DNA of 64,000 nucleotides from Marmoricola sp. (lineage in GTDB: Bacteria; Actinomycetota; Actinomycetes; Propionibacteriales; Nocardioidaceae): positions 1-64,000 of the forward strand of contig JAOPYE010000004.1 in assembly GCA_025964775.1 (NCBI GenBank). Reading direction: 5' to 3'. Position numbers and translations under genes: made by a program. Under the pieces are notes generated by a model. It worked only from the letters and a program-made list of their open reading frames with translations. It had not been told where the DNA came from and searched no databases. Positions 10,078-20,715 of this stretch are shown here, in pieces; the first letter of the stretch is position 1, and each line of letters starts with the position of its first letter.

Positions 10078-12183
10078 ATGACTCTGACAACCGTTCGACC
10101 GTCTCCCGGCAACGTGGCCGACGGAGAACCCAAGCGCCACAAGGCGGCCGACGTCGCACCCCGCAGGTTCCGTCCTGACATCCAGGGCCTCCGCGCCGTC
10201 GCCGTACTACTGGTCGTGCTGTACCACGCAGGGGTGCCGGGGTTGCGCGGCGGCTTCGTCGGCGTCGACGTCTTCTTCGTCATCTCCGGCTTCCTGATCA
10301 CCGGGCAGCTCGCCAAGGAGCTGGAACGAACGGGCCGCATCTCCCTGCTCGCGTTCTACGCCCGCCGGGCACGGCGCCTGTTGCCGCCCGCGGCGCTCGT
10401 CGTCGTCGCCTCGTTGATCTTCGCCCACTTCTTCATGCCGTTCAGTCAGCTCGTGTCGCTGACCAGGGACGCGCTCTACACCGCGATCTACGGGATCAAC
10501 TACCACCTGGCGATCGAGGGGGTGAACTACCAGAACGCATCGGCTCCACCCTCGGCGTTCCAGCACTTCTGGTCACTGGCCGTCGAGGAGCAGTTCTACC
10601 TGGTCTGGCCGCTCCTGATGATCATCTGTGCGGTCGTGGGACGTAACCGCCTGCGACGGGTCCTGCTCATCTTCGCGATCGTGGCTGTCTGCGCGGTGAC
10701 CCTCAAGCTGTCCATCGTGACCACCCCGAAGGACAGCCCGATGGCCTACTTCGGCATCCAGACGCGGGCCTGGGAGCTCGGGATCGGCGCCCTGATCGCC
10801 CTGATGTCGCCCGCGATCGCCGGCCTTCCCGACCGGGCCGCGCGGCTCCTCGGCGCCTCGGGCCTGGTCGCCGTGATCGCGTCGGCCTTCGTGTACTCCG
10901 ACCAGACGCCGTACCCGGGATCTGCGGCCCTCGTCCCCGTGCTCGGCACGGCCGCGATCATCGCCGCCGGTACCCGCGCCGTCGATCGGTCCGTGGAGTC
11001 CCGGCTGCTCTCGGGCGGAGCGATGCAGTACATCGGCCGCGCGTCCTACACCTGGTACCTCTGGCACTGGCCGATGTTGATCCTGATCCCGCTGTGGTGG
11101 GGTCGCGACCTGGTCCTGTGGGAACGACTCGAGGTCGTCTTCCTGGCGTTCTGGTTCGCCGTGCTGACGTACTTCCTGGAGAACGCCAGCGCGCGCAGCA
11201 TGTGGCGGGCCGGGAGGTGGGTCATGACAGGCCTCGGCCTCTCGGCAGCCATGGCGGTGACCGCGTCCGTGGTGGCCCTGCTGATCCCGAACCTCGAGGG
11301 TGCCGGTGCGGCGCAGGCTGCCATCACTCTAAGCTCCGCCGATCAGGCAGTGGTGACACGGGCCCTGACCGAGAGTCTGCCCATCACCAAGGTTCCTTCC
11401 AACCTGACGCCGACGATCAAGAACGCCGCGTACGACAGTCCGTCGGGTCGCGGCTTCGGCTGTATCGCCGACCTCCAATCCGTCACGTCGCCGATGTGCG
11501 TGCTGGGGGACAAGCACGGACAACGAACGGCCGTACTGGTCGGCGATTCGCACGCTGACCAGTGGGTCGGTGCGTTGAGCCCGTGGGCCAAGCAGTACCA
11601 CTGGAAGCTCATCGAGATGACCAAGTCGGCGTGCCCAGTTGCCCGGTTGCCCGTCTGGGAGTTCGACCTCAAGCGGATCTACACCGAGTGCACGACCTAC
11701 CAGAAATGGCGGGACCAGCAGATCAAGAGGATCGCCCCGGACCTGATCATCGCCAGCTCGGCCGACGCCCTGGGCATCTCCGTTGACCATCCGCCCAACG
11801 TGTGGTCCGACGTGACCGTCAACGAGCTCAAGGACTTGGCCGGTGGACATTCGCGGGTCGTCTACATCGGTGATTCGCCCTACCTGAGCCCGGACGGACT
11901 GGGGTGCATCGAGAAGAACCTGAATGAAGCGCGCACCTGCGTCTACCACCGCTCGCTGGCGTCACAGCCGGCCTGGAACGAGGCCTACCTGCTCCTCGGG
12001 AAGAAGACGGTCGGCGCCGGGTTCGCCTACATCGACACCCGGAAGTTCTTCTGCATCAACAACGAGTGCCCGCTCATCGTCAAGAACATGCTGACCCACC
12101 GCGACCAGGGCCACGTGACCGACACCTACGCAACCTGGCTGGCTCCGATGTTCGCCCCGATCTTCAAGGACGGAAAATCATGA
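10078..12183 (+). CDS. OafA/YrhL-type acyltransferase with C-terminal SGNH-like domain
   Basis: FRPDIQGLRAVAVLLVVLYHAG...GGFVGVDVFFVISGFLIT; VLVGDSHADQWVGAL in C-terminal half. Confidence 0.93.
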   Translation: MTLTTVRPSPGNVADGEPKRHKAADVAPRRFRPDIQGLRAVAVLLVVLYHAGVPGLRGGFVGVDVFFVISGFLITGQLAKELERTGRISLLAFYARRARRLLPPAALVVVASLIFAHFFMPFSQLVSLTRDALYTAIYGINYHLAIEGVNYQNASAPPSAFQHFWSLAVEEQFYLVWPLLMIICAVVGRNRLRRVLLIFAIVAVCAVTLKLSIVTTPKDSPMAYFGIQTRAWELGIGALIALMSPAIAGLPDRAARLLGASGLVAVIASAFVYSDQTPYPGSAALVPVLGTAAIIAAGTRAVDRSVESRLLSGGAMQYIGRASYTWYLWHWPMLILIPLWWGRDLVLWERLEVVFLAFWFAVLTYFLENASARSMWRAGRWVMTGLGLSAAMAVTASVVALLIPNLEGAGAAQAAITLSSADQAVVTRALTESLPITKVPSNLTPTIKNAAYDSPSGRGFGCIADLQSVTSPMCVLGDKHGQRTAVLVGDSHADQWVGALSPWAKQYHWKLIEMTKSACPVARLPVWEFDLKRIYTECTTYQKWRDQQIKRIAPDLIIASSADALGISVDHPPNVWSDVTVNELKDLAGGHSRVVYIGDSPYLSPDGLGCIEKNLNEARTCVYHRSLASQPAWNEAYLLLGKKTVGAGFAYIDTRKFFCINNECPLIVKNMLTHRDQGHVTDTYATWLAPMFAPIFKDGKS

Positions 12184-13898
12184 CCACGATCAATGACGGA
12201 CCCGTGACTCCGCAGGTGGACGCACGGGTCGCCTCGGAACGGGTCGCCGCCGGCCTGATCCCCGAACAACGCGACTTCCGGCGGCCGGTGGCGCCCCCGA
12301 ACCTCGGCGCCCAGCGGCTGACGACCGTTCCGGGACGGGCGCCGGACAAGCTCGGGCTGCCGCAGCCGCCCAGCGATGCCGAGAAGTACCTCTACTACGG
12401 CAAGCAGCACCTGTGGTTCATCTGGCTGCGGACCCTGGCGACCGTGAGTGGCGTGATCAGTCTGACGTTGTTCTCGGTCAGCCAGTCGGCACTGTGGCTG
12501 TTCTGGATCCCGATGACCGTGTTCGTGATGTACATGGTGCTCACCCACTACGCGACCACGCGCCAGCGCCGTGTCACGTTGTCGCAGCACCGCCGGATCG
12601 TCGGCCTGTGGAACCCGATGCACCTTCCTTCGATCGACGTCTTCCTGCCGAGTGCCGGCGAGGACATCGCCGTGCTCAACAACACCTACCGCTACGTGGC
12701 GCAGATGCAGTACGCCGGCGAGGCGCAGGTCTACGTGCTCGACGACGCCGATCGGCCCGAGGTCGCCGAGCTCGCCCGCACCTACCACTTCAACTACCTG
12801 GTACGACCCGATCGTCCGCACATGAAGAAGGCCGGAAACCTCAAGCACGGGTTCGGGAACTCGCGCGGCGACCTGATCGTCATCTTCGATGCCGACTTCG
12901 CGCCGCGACCTGACTTCCTGATCGAGCTCGTTCCCTACTTCGAGGACCCGAAGGTCGGCATCGTGCAGTCTCCGCAGTACTTCGACTCGGGCAAGGGCAT
13001 GCACTGGTTGCAGCAGGCGGCAGGCTCGGTCCAGGAGAGTTTCTACCGGTGGGCGCAAGTGTCACGTGACACCCTCGGTGCACCGATCTGTGTCGGCACC
13101 TGCGCGATCTACCGTCGTGCCGGGTTGGAGAACTCCGGCGGCTTCGCGCAGATCGGTCACAGCGAGGACGTCCACACCGGCGTCAACCTGATGAAGGCGG
13201 GCTACCGCACGACCTACGTCCCGGTCGTGCTGGCCAAGGGACTGTGTCCGGACAAGCTGTCGAGCTTCATCTCCCAGCAGTACCGCTGGTGTGCTGGGTC
13301 GATGTCCCTGCTGCGGGACAAGAAGTTCCACGACTCGCCGCTGACGTATCGCCAGCGGATGTGCTTCTTCACCGGGTTCGGCTACTACATCACCACGGCC
13401 GTCGGTGTGTTCTGCCTTCCGCTTCCGACGCTGATCATGCTCTGGTTCATGCCGGAGAGGGTGCAGCTGGCGAACTTCTTCTGGATGGTGCCTGCCTTCG
13501 CGATGTACCCACTGATCCGGGTGATGCACAAGAGCGGTTGGCGGGCGTCGACCCTGCGGGTCTACACGATCGCCTCGTTCAGCCACGCCGCGGCGATCCT
13601 GCACACGCTCCGCGGCCGGACTGCCGAATGGGTGCCGACCGGCGAGACGCGGCGGACATCGATGACCTCGAACGTGATCGTCACGATGGTGTCGTGGCTG
13701 GCGGTCACGAACATCGCGACGTTGATCGGCGTGCTCCGCTTCCTCGGTGTGTGGGGTGGCAGCGTGATCGACGTCGGCCCGATCGTGATGGTCGCGATCC
13801 TGAACGCATCCGTCTGGATCCCGATCCTGGGCCTTGCCTGGAAGGAGCGGTCGGTCAGCCGCGAAGCCACGACGTCAACGGACCTGGTAGCGCCCTGA
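12180..13898 (+). CDS. Family 2 glycosyltransferase (BcsA/cellulose-synthase-like)
   Basis: PSAGEDIAVLNNT, FDADFAPRPDF, QQYRWCAGS motifs, TM segments; ATGA coupling with upstream gene. Confidence 0.92.
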   Translation: MTTINDGPVTPQVDARVASERVAAGLIPEQRDFRRPVAPPNLGAQRLTTVPGRAPDKLGLPQPPSDAEKYLYYGKQHLWFIWLRTLATVSGVISLTLFSVSQSALWLFWIPMTVFVMYMVLTHYATTRQRRVTLSQHRRIVGLWNPMHLPSIDVFLPSAGEDIAVLNNTYRYVAQMQYAGEAQVYVLDDADRPEVAELARTYHFNYLVRPDRPHMKKAGNLKHGFGNSRGDLIVIFDADFAPRPDFLIELVPYFEDPKVGIVQSPQYFDSGKGMHWLQQAAGSVQESFYRWAQVSRDTLGAPICVGTCAIYRRAGLENSGGFAQIGHSEDVHTGVNLMKAGYRTTYVPVVLAKGLCPDKLSSFISQQYRWCAGSMSLLRDKKFHDSPLTYRQRMCFFTGFGYYITTAVGVFCLPLPTLIMLWFMPERVQLANFFWMVPAFAMYPLIRVMHKSGWRASTLRVYTIASFSHAAAILHTLRGRTAEWVPTGETRRTSMTSNVIVTMVSWLAVTNIATLIGVLRFLGVWGGSVIDVGPIVMVAILNASVWIPILGLAWKERSVSREATTSTDLVAP

Positions 13899-13932
13899 TC
13901 CGTTCCGAGCCGGACTCACCCCCGAGCAGTCC

Positions 13933-14778
13933 CTAGTGATACACCCGGACGTAGTCGATGACGTAGCGCTGCGGTGAGGTCACGCTGGCCGGGACGGGAC
14001 CGGCGTACGTGCCGCCCATCGCCAGGTTGAGGAGCAGGTAGAAGGGCTTGTCGAACGGCCACGTGCCGTGTTGCAGTACCTGCGCCCGGGTGATCACGCC
14101 GATGACGACACTGTCGCGGTAGAAGGTCAGGGAGTTTGACGTCCAGTCCACGGCGTAGACGTGGAACCGGCTCGACAGGGTCACCGACGACGGCGAGATC
14201 CGAGAGGTGTACCAGTGTGCGCCCAGATAGCTCGAGATGTGCGCGGCGCTGGTCGTCACCGTCGGGCGGTTACCGGCGTACTCCATCACGTCGATCTCGC
14301 CACAACGGGGCCAACCGACCTGCGGCTGGTCGGCCCCGAGCGCCCAGAACGCCGGCCAGGCCCCGGCGCCCGGGGGCAGCATCGCGCGGATCTCGAGCCG
14401 GCCGTGGGTTACCGTGAACGATTTCTGGGTGGTGATCCGCGCCGAGGTGAAGGCGTTGACATGCCCGTCGGCGCACACGTGCCCAGGGGTGCGCAGGGCA
14501 GAGATCACGAGTTGTCCGTTGCCATTCGTCGCGGCGTTCGCGCGTGAGCTGGTGTAGCACTCGAGCTCGTTGTTGCCCCAGCCGCCACCGCCGATCGCGA
14601 ATGTCCAGCCGGCCGCGTTCTGGAACGCTCCGGCCGGGCCGTTGAACTCGTCCGCCCAGACCAACGACAGGGCAGTCATAGCGACTGGCGTGGTCGCTGG
14701 GGTCGCGACGGACGGCGAACTGCCCCAGCTGAGGACAGCGCCGAGCGCCAGCAGTGCTGCGACGGTACGTGGTGACAT
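13933..14778 (-). CDS. Secreted glycoside hydrolase family 16 (beta-glucanase/laminarinase-like)
   Basis: Signal peptide; WADEFNGPAG..., WPRCGEIDVMEYAGN (ExDxxE-type active site). Confidence 0.9.
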   Translation of the reverse strand: MSPRTVAALLALGAVLSWGSSPSVATPATTPVAMTALSLVWADEFNGPAGAFQNAAGWTFAIGGGGWGNNELECYTSSRANAATNGNGQLVISALRTPGHVCADGHVNAFTSARITTQKSFTVTHGRLEIRAMLPPGAGAWPAFWALGADQPQVGWPRCGEIDVMEYAGNRPTVTTSAAHISSYLGAHWYTSRISPSSVTLSSRFHVYAVDWTSNSLTFYRDSVVIGVITRAQVLQHGTWPFDKPFYLLLNLAMGGTYAGPVPASVTSPQRYVIDYVRVYH

Positions 14779-14977
14779 GGCCGTCCAGGGTCGGAGTGGT
14801 GGGCGTCGTCGATTGTCCAGGTCCAGTAAGCACGGTCAATGTGGCGCCCATGTTTCAGATCGATGTCGAGTGCCTCGTCGATGTGCCGCGTAGGCAGGGT
14901 CGGCCCGCCATGCGACGTTCACCGACACGAGGGACAACGCGCCCCCGAGGTTAGAAACCGTTCCTAGCGTTGATGAC

Positions 14978-16177
14978 ATGAGCGCATCGCCTCGCACTCT
15001 TGCCCGCAGGTCGATCTTTCACTCCACCAACGGATTCGGGCCCTCCGATCAGGGCCTGCGGATCCTCATCGTCACCGAGTCGTTCCTGCCGCAGGTCAAC
15101 GGCGTGACGAATTCCGTGCGTCGAGTCCTCGACCACCTGGCGACGACGCCGCACCACGCCATGGTCGTGGCGCCGTCCGGTCCCGACGAGTACGCCGGCG
15201 CACCCGTACGGCGCGTCACGTCGGTCGGGATGCCGTCCTACCCGGACTTCCCGGTCGGCCTCGCCTCACAGGCCACGCTGCGCCGCATCTTCAACGAGTT
15301 CCAGCCCGACGTGGTGCACCTGGCTTCGCCGGCACTGCTCGGACGCGCGGCCGGACTGATGGCACGCAGCCTCGGGATCCCGGTCGTCGCGGTCTACCAG
15401 ACCGACCTGATCGGGTTCGCGGCCCGGTACCGGATCCCGGGTGCCACGGCGTTGATGCGCAAGCTCACGACCAGCATCCACGGCCCGGCCGACCTCAATC
15501 TCGTGCCGTCCTCGGCCAGCCGCGAACAGCTCGAGGCCCTGGGCATCGTCAACGTCGCGATGTGGGCTCGAGGAGTCGACACCGTCCAGTTCAACCCGGG
15601 CCGTCGTACCGGCGAGCTGCGTGCCGAGATCGGTGCGGCTCCCGACGACGTCATCGTCGGGTACGTCGGACGCCTGGCCGCGGAGAAGGAGCTCGACCTG
15701 CTCCGCTCCGTCCAGCACCTGCCGAACCACCGACTGGTGATGGTCGGTGGCGGCCCGGAGGAAGGACGTCTGCGGACGCTGCTGCCGGATGCGCACTTCC
15801 TCGGTGTGCGGCACGGCGTGGACCTGGGTCGCATCGTCGCGTCGTACGACGTGTTCGTGCACACCGGCAGCACCGAGACGTTCTGCCAGTCCGCCCAGGA
15901 GGCCCTCGCCTCGGGAGTACCCGTGGTGGCACCGGACGCAGGTGGTCCACGTGACCTGGTCCGCTCCGGGGAGAACGGCCTGCTGTTCACTCCCGGCGAC
16001 GGCACCGACCTCTACGGCTGCCTGGAGGCGCTGGTCGGCAATGCCGCCCGTCGGGCGCGGATGAGCTCGGCGGCCTACCTCGGCACCCGGGACCGGACCT
16101 GGGAGTCGGTCAACGAAGGACTGGTCGAGCACTACCTGCGTCTGGTCCGCCCGGACCAGGTACGCCTTGCTGGTTGA
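14978..16177 (+). CDS. Family 4 glycosyltransferase (GDP-mannose-dependent mannosyltransferase-like)
   Basis: ILIVTESFLPQVNGVTNSVRRVLDHL, SGVPVVAPDAGGPRDLV. Confidence 0.88.
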   Translation: MSASPRTLARRSIFHSTNGFGPSDQGLRILIVTESFLPQVNGVTNSVRRVLDHLATTPHHAMVVAPSGPDEYAGAPVRRVTSVGMPSYPDFPVGLASQATLRRIFNEFQPDVVHLASPALLGRAAGLMARSLGIPVVAVYQTDLIGFAARYRIPGATALMRKLTTSIHGPADLNLVPSSASREQLEALGIVNVAMWARGVDTVQFNPGRRTGELRAEIGAAPDDVIVGYVGRLAAEKELDLLRSVQHLPNHRLVMVGGGPEEGRLRTLLPDAHFLGVRHGVDLGRIVASYDVFVHTGSTETFCQSAQEALASGVPVVAPDAGGPRDLVRSGENGLLFTPGDGTDLYGCLEALVGNAARRARMSSAAYLGTRDRTWESVNEGLVEHYLRLVRPDQVRLAG

Positions 16178-16224
16178 TCATGGAGCGTGTCGAGATCTGG
16201 TGCGGTGGGCACAGTGATCACCAG

Positions 16225-17070
16225 TCATGGGTGCAGCAGCGCCGCAAGCTCCTCGACGCCATCGACCAGTCGGGTGCCAGGACGGGCCCACGATGCGTTG
16301 GCGTCCACGGCGTACACGGGTATGCCGACCGGCAGCACCTCGCTGGCCACGAGCTGATCCGCCAGTGCCGCCGAGCCCGCACGGTCGAACCCGCACGGCG
16401 CGACGACCACCACCTCGGGTAGGGCCGCGTGCACCTGGTCCCAGCTGACCCTGACCGACTTCTGGCCCGGGGTGCCCAGGACCGGGTCGCCGCCGGCGAG
16501 CCGGATCATCTCCGGGATCCAGTGCCCGGGCGCGAACGGGGGGTCGGTCCACTCCAGGAACATCACCCTCGTCGGCTTACGGTGTGCGACCCGGGCTGCG
16601 ACCGCAGCCAGACGCTCGCGCTGAGTGGCCACGAGCTCACGCGCCGCCATCTCGTGCCCGGTCGCCGTGCCGAGGGTCACGATCGAGGAGAAGACGTCCT
16701 CCAGCGTGTGCGGATCGATGGTCAGCACCTCCGCCGTGCAACCCAGGTGCGCCAGCGCGTCGTCGACCACCGAGACGTCGACCGCGCACACCGCACACAG
16801 GTCCTGGGTGACCACCAGGTCGGCGTCGAGCCCGGCGAGCGCCCCCTCGTCGAGGTGGTAGAGGTCGTCGCCCCGCGCCATCGCGGTGACCACGAAGGCG
16901 TCGATCTCGGCCGGGGTGAGGTCCTCAGGCATCGCGGAGGTCGACACGATCGTGCGAGTCCGGGCCTCGACGGGGAAGTCGCACTCGAACGTGACCCCGA
17001 CGACATCGTCCCCGGCACCGATCGCGAAGAGGATCTCGGTGGTGGAGGGGAGCAGACTCACGATGCGCAC
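16225..17070 (-). CDS. Cobalamin/heme-type ABC transporter substrate-binding-like protein (BtuF-like, no obvious signal peptide)
   Basis: MRIVSLLPSTTEILFAIGAGDDVVGVTFECDFP. Confidence 0.8.
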   Translation of the reverse strand: MRIVSLLPSTTEILFAIGAGDDVVGVTFECDFPVEARTRTIVSTSAMPEDLTPAEIDAFVVTAMARGDDLYHLDEGALAGLDADLVVTQDLCAVCAVDVSVVDDALAHLGCTAEVLTIDPHTLEDVFSSIVTLGTATGHEMAARELVATQRERLAAVAARVAHRKPTRVMFLEWTDPPFAPGHWIPEMIRLAGGDPVLGTPGQKSVRVSWDQVHAALPEVVVVAPCGFDRAGSAALADQLVASEVLPVGIPVYAVDANASWARPGTRLVDGVEELAALLHP

Positions 17071-17093
17071 GGGACGAACTCTAAGGTGGAGCC

Positions 17094-18557
17094 ATGACCA
17101 GCCCGACCGAGCAGTCCGTTCTCACCGCCGTACCCAAGCAGCTCCTGATCGGTGGCCAATGGCGTGACGCGACCGGGGGCGGGACGTTCGCGGTCGAGGA
17201 CCCTGCCACCGGGCAGACCCTGTGCGAGGTCGCCGACGCGACCCCGGCCGATGGGCTCGCGGCTCTCGACGCCGCCGTGGCCGCCCAGGCCGGCTGGGCA
17301 GCGACTCCGCCGAACGAGCGCTCCGAGATCCTGCACCGGGCGTTCCTCGCCCTGGGTGACAGGTCTGAGGAGCTTGCCCTGCTGATGACCCTGGAGATGG
17401 GCAAGTCGATCGCGGAGTCCAAGGGCGAGCTCGCCTACGCCGCGGAGTTCTTCCGCTGGTTCTCCGGTGAGGCGCTGAGGCTGGACGGTTACTACAAGAC
17501 CACCGGCAACGGGGCCAGTCGGGTGCTGGTCATGCGGCAGCCTGTCGGTCCCTGCTACTTCATCACGCCGTGGAACTTCCCGAACGCGATGGGCACCCGC
17601 AAGATCGGCCCCGCGATCGCCGCGGGCTGCACGATGGTCGTGAAGCCCGCCCAGCAGACGCCGCTCTCGATGCTGGCGCTGGCGAAGGTCCTCGAGGAGT
17701 GCGGCCTGCCGCCGGGCGTGCTCAACGTGATCACCGCGACAGCGTCGGGGGCGGTCTCCGAGCCGCTCATCCGCGACCCCCGGCTCCGCAAGCTCAGCTT
17801 CACCGGCTCCACGGGTGTCGGCAAGAAGCTCATCGCCCAGGCCGCCGACCAGGTCCTGCGCGTCTCGATGGAGCTCGGTGGCAACGCGCCGTTCCTGGTC
17901 TTCGCCGACTCCGATCTCGATGCGGCCGTCGACGGCGCGATGCTGGCCAAGATGCGCAACATGGGCGAGGCCTGTACGTCGGCCAACCGCTTCCACGTGC
18001 ACGAGTCGGTCGCGCACGAGTTCGGCGAGAAGCTGGCGGCCCGGATGGGTGGGATGACGCTGGGACGCGGCACCGAGGCCGGTGTCGAGGTCGGGCCGAT
18101 CATTGACGCGGTCCAGCGCGACAAGGTCGCCGAGCTGGTCGACGACGCGGTCAGCAAGGGCGCGATGTGTCTGACCGGCGGCAAGAAGGGCGACGGCGCC
18201 GGTTACTTCTACGAGCCCACGGTGCTCATCGACGTGTCCGACGACGCCCGGGTGCTGAGCGAGGAGATCTTCGGGCCGGTCGCTCCGATCGCCACGTTCA
18301 ACACCGACGCCGAGGCGATCGCCGCGGCCAACAACACCGAGTACGGTCTGGTCGCCTACGTCTTCACCAAGGACCTCTCGCGCGCCTTCAGGATCTGCGA
18401 GGCCCTGGAGACCGGGATGATCGGCCTGAACCAGGGCATCGTCTCGAACGCGGGCGCCCCCTTCGGCGGGGTCAAGCAGTCCGGCACCGGCCGCGAAGGC
18501 GGCAACGAGGGCATCGCGGAGTACCTGGACACCAAGTACGTCGCGATCAACGTGTGA
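17094..18557 (+). CDS. gabD: NAD(P)-dependent succinate-semialdehyde dehydrogenase family protein
   Basis: MELGGNAPFLVFADSDLD, GEACTSANRFHVH, FGGVKQSGTGREGG. Confidence 0.88.
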   Translation: MTSPTEQSVLTAVPKQLLIGGQWRDATGGGTFAVEDPATGQTLCEVADATPADGLAALDAAVAAQAGWAATPPNERSEILHRAFLALGDRSEELALLMTLEMGKSIAESKGELAYAAEFFRWFSGEALRLDGYYKTTGNGASRVLVMRQPVGPCYFITPWNFPNAMGTRKIGPAIAAGCTMVVKPAQQTPLSMLALAKVLEECGLPPGVLNVITATASGAVSEPLIRDPRLRKLSFTGSTGVGKKLIAQAADQVLRVSMELGGNAPFLVFADSDLDAAVDGAMLAKMRNMGEACTSANRFHVHESVAHEFGEKLAARMGGMTLGRGTEAGVEVGPIIDAVQRDKVAELVDDAVSKGAMCLTGGKKGDGAGYFYEPTVLIDVSDDARVLSEEIFGPVAPIATFNTDAEAIAAANNTEYGLVAYVFTKDLSRAFRICEALETGMIGLNQGIVSNAGAPFGGVKQSGTGREGGNEGIAEYLDTKYVAINV

Positions 18558-18569
18558 GCAGTTGGCCCG

Positions 18570-19623
18570 TCACTGCGACCAATCGGAGTTGCTCCTCAGG
18601 TTGGCGTTTCTCTGACGTCGGCGACGTGATCCCGCGAACGCGACCGACGCAACCAACGCAAGCCGAACCATCAAGACCCCGGTGATGACCGATCCGTGTT
18701 CCAGACGAGCCGGAAGCAAGGCGAGTACGACAACGGCGGCGGTCATGACCATGAATGACGTCACGGTCGCCTGTCCCCGCCACCCGACCCGACCGAGTAG
18801 TCCGCGCGACCATAAGTGGCTGCCCCTGGGCAGATTTCGAGTCACGCTGTACGAGGCGGCCGCGTAGACAATGAACAACCCGGTGACTGTGGCGATGCGA
18901 GCCGGGCGGTCGAGGTTGTTCGCTCCCATCACCACCACCACGACGAGGGCGATCAGCAGCGCGAAGTACAGCCTCCGAATCAGGCGGAGCAGAATGACGT
19001 CGAAGTTGCCGTGAAGGACCTTGTGCTGCGGATCCAGGGAGAGTGCACTGCTCATCAACCTTGAAGCTTCGCCAAGTCGTCCCTGATCGATTCCCATGGC
19101 GGCCAGGTTGTTGATGGCAAGGGCGTTCTCCGGATTGAGGCGGATCGCTTCGCGGTACTCCTGTGCGGCTTCAACAGGCCTGCCCATCGTTTTGAGGAGA
19201 AGTCCAGCCAGATTGTGCGGGTCCGATTCGTGGGGCGCGAGACGGCTTGCCTCCCGAGAAGCCTTCAGGCCATCCGGGATGCGGGATTTCGGTCCCAGGC
19301 GGTACGCCATCCCCAAGACGCAATGAGCCTGCCAGTTGTTCGGTGCGAGGCGCACCGCTTCCTGGGCGGCCGTGACCGCTCCCTTGTAGTTCCCCCAATC
19401 GATCAGCACGATCGCGAGCAGTCGGTGGCCTTGTTCGTCGTCCGGATCGGCCGCAACCGCTTGCCGGGAAATCGGGAGTGCCAAGGCGTGGCGCTTCTGC
19501 GCAATCAGCGCACGCACGAGGAGTCGAAGAATGACCGCAGACTCGGGTTCTGCGACCAGGGCATGACGCAGCACCGTCTCGGCTTCTCTGCCACGGCCGA
19601 GGTCGAGGAGTCGCTCGGCACGC
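18570..19623 (-). CDS. TPR protein with C-terminal membrane region (paralog of next gene); start uncertain
   Basis: RAERLLDLGRGREAETVLRHALVAEPESAVILRLLVRAL TPR-type helices then several TM segments; GTG at 19623 proposed, track ORF extends to 19766 overlapping the upstream gene. Confidence 0.7.
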
Positions 19624-19641
19624 ACGATCTCGCGGTCGATG

Positions 19642-20715
19642 TCAGGTCCGCCAGTTCGCCCGGTCGGGAGGGCTGTGGTCGCGTGGGCCGCGATCGCGAA
19701 GCGCCAGCGCTGCGATGAGCAGGACAACGAACGCGAAGAATCCAGCTGTGCCGATGCCAAGTGCAACCGTCGCCGGGCTGATCGCTGTCGCGATGTCGAC
19801 CGCCAGTACCAGGATGAACCGCGCTATGAGGACACGCTGACCTTGAGTCGCGCGGCCGAAGAGCCCGCGCGCCCAGAGATGCGCACCGCGCGGGAGGTTG
19901 CGTGTCACTTGGGCTGAAGCTGCTGCGCACAGAGCCACGAGTGCGAGTCCGACGCCGATGCGAGCGGGGTACGGCGCCTTGCTCGTCGCCAACTGCATCT
20001 GAACGAGGAAGACGACGTAGAGCGCGACATAGAGCCGGCGCATCAGCTTGAGGAGAACGACGTCGTAGTTCAGTCGGAGAATGGCTTCCTGCGGTGAAGC
20101 GGACAGGCCCGAACGGAGTGTGGCGCTGGCTTTGGACAGGCTGCCGTTGTTCATCTGGATCGCCGCCAGGTTGTTCAGCGCCATCGCGTCGTTCGGGTTG
20201 AGTCGGATGGCCTCGAGGTAGGCGGCGGTCGCTGAGTCGGTCAGGTCGAGGTTGGCGTAACACATCCCGACCAGGGTGTGGGTGGTCGACACATGGGGCG
20301 CGAGCTCGAGCGCCTGCAGGGCAGAGCTCAGGGCGTCCTTCTTTCGGGTCCAGCCGCCTCGGCGCAGCACCGACCCCAATGTGTAGTGCGTCTGCCACGT
20401 GTTTGGTGCCAACCGCACGGCCTCGCGCGCTGCGCGCTCCGCCTCGCCTCCGAACCCCGCCTCGGCCGCCGTAATCGCGAGAAGTCGATGGCCGTGCTCG
20501 GAATCCGGATCGGCTGCGACGGCGCGCCTCGCCGCAGTGTGGCACTCGCCTGTTCGGCTGGAACCGAGCAGGGCCTGCGCCAGGAGGCGGAGTGCCCGTG
20601 CGTTCTCCGGATCGTCGATGAGCTCTGCCCGCACCAGCGCCTCGGCATCAGTCTTCCGCCCTAGCTCGATCAGGTTTTCGGCTCGGGCGAGCGCGTCCGG
20701 CGACGCAGTCATCAC
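19642..20715 (-). CDS. TPR protein with C-terminal membrane region
   Basis: DALARAENLIELGRKTDAEALVRAELIDDPENARALRLLAQAL..., TM segments in the last third. Confidence 0.8.
   Translation of the reverse strand: MMTASPDALARAENLIELGRKTDAEALVRAELIDDPENARALRLLAQALLGSSRTGECHTAARRAVAADPDSEHGHRLLAITAAEAGFGGEAERAAREAVRLAPNTWQTHYTLGSVLRRGGWTRKKDALSSALQALELAPHVSTTHTLVGMCYANLDLTDSATAAYLEAIRLNPNDAMALNNLAAIQMNNGSLSKASATLRSGLSASPQEAILRLNYDVVLLKLMRRLYVALYVVFLVQMQLATSKAPYPARIGVGLALVALCAAASAQVTRNLPRGAHLWARGLFGRATQGQRVLIARFILVLAVDIATAISPATVALGIGTAGFFAFVVLLIAALALRDRGPRDHSPPDRANWRT

Noticed and set aside
9790-10080. ydaO (c-di-AMP) or GEMM (c-di-GMP) riboswitch
   Set aside because: Leader is structured but I could not find the conserved core motifs of either class; kept as an unclassified leader.
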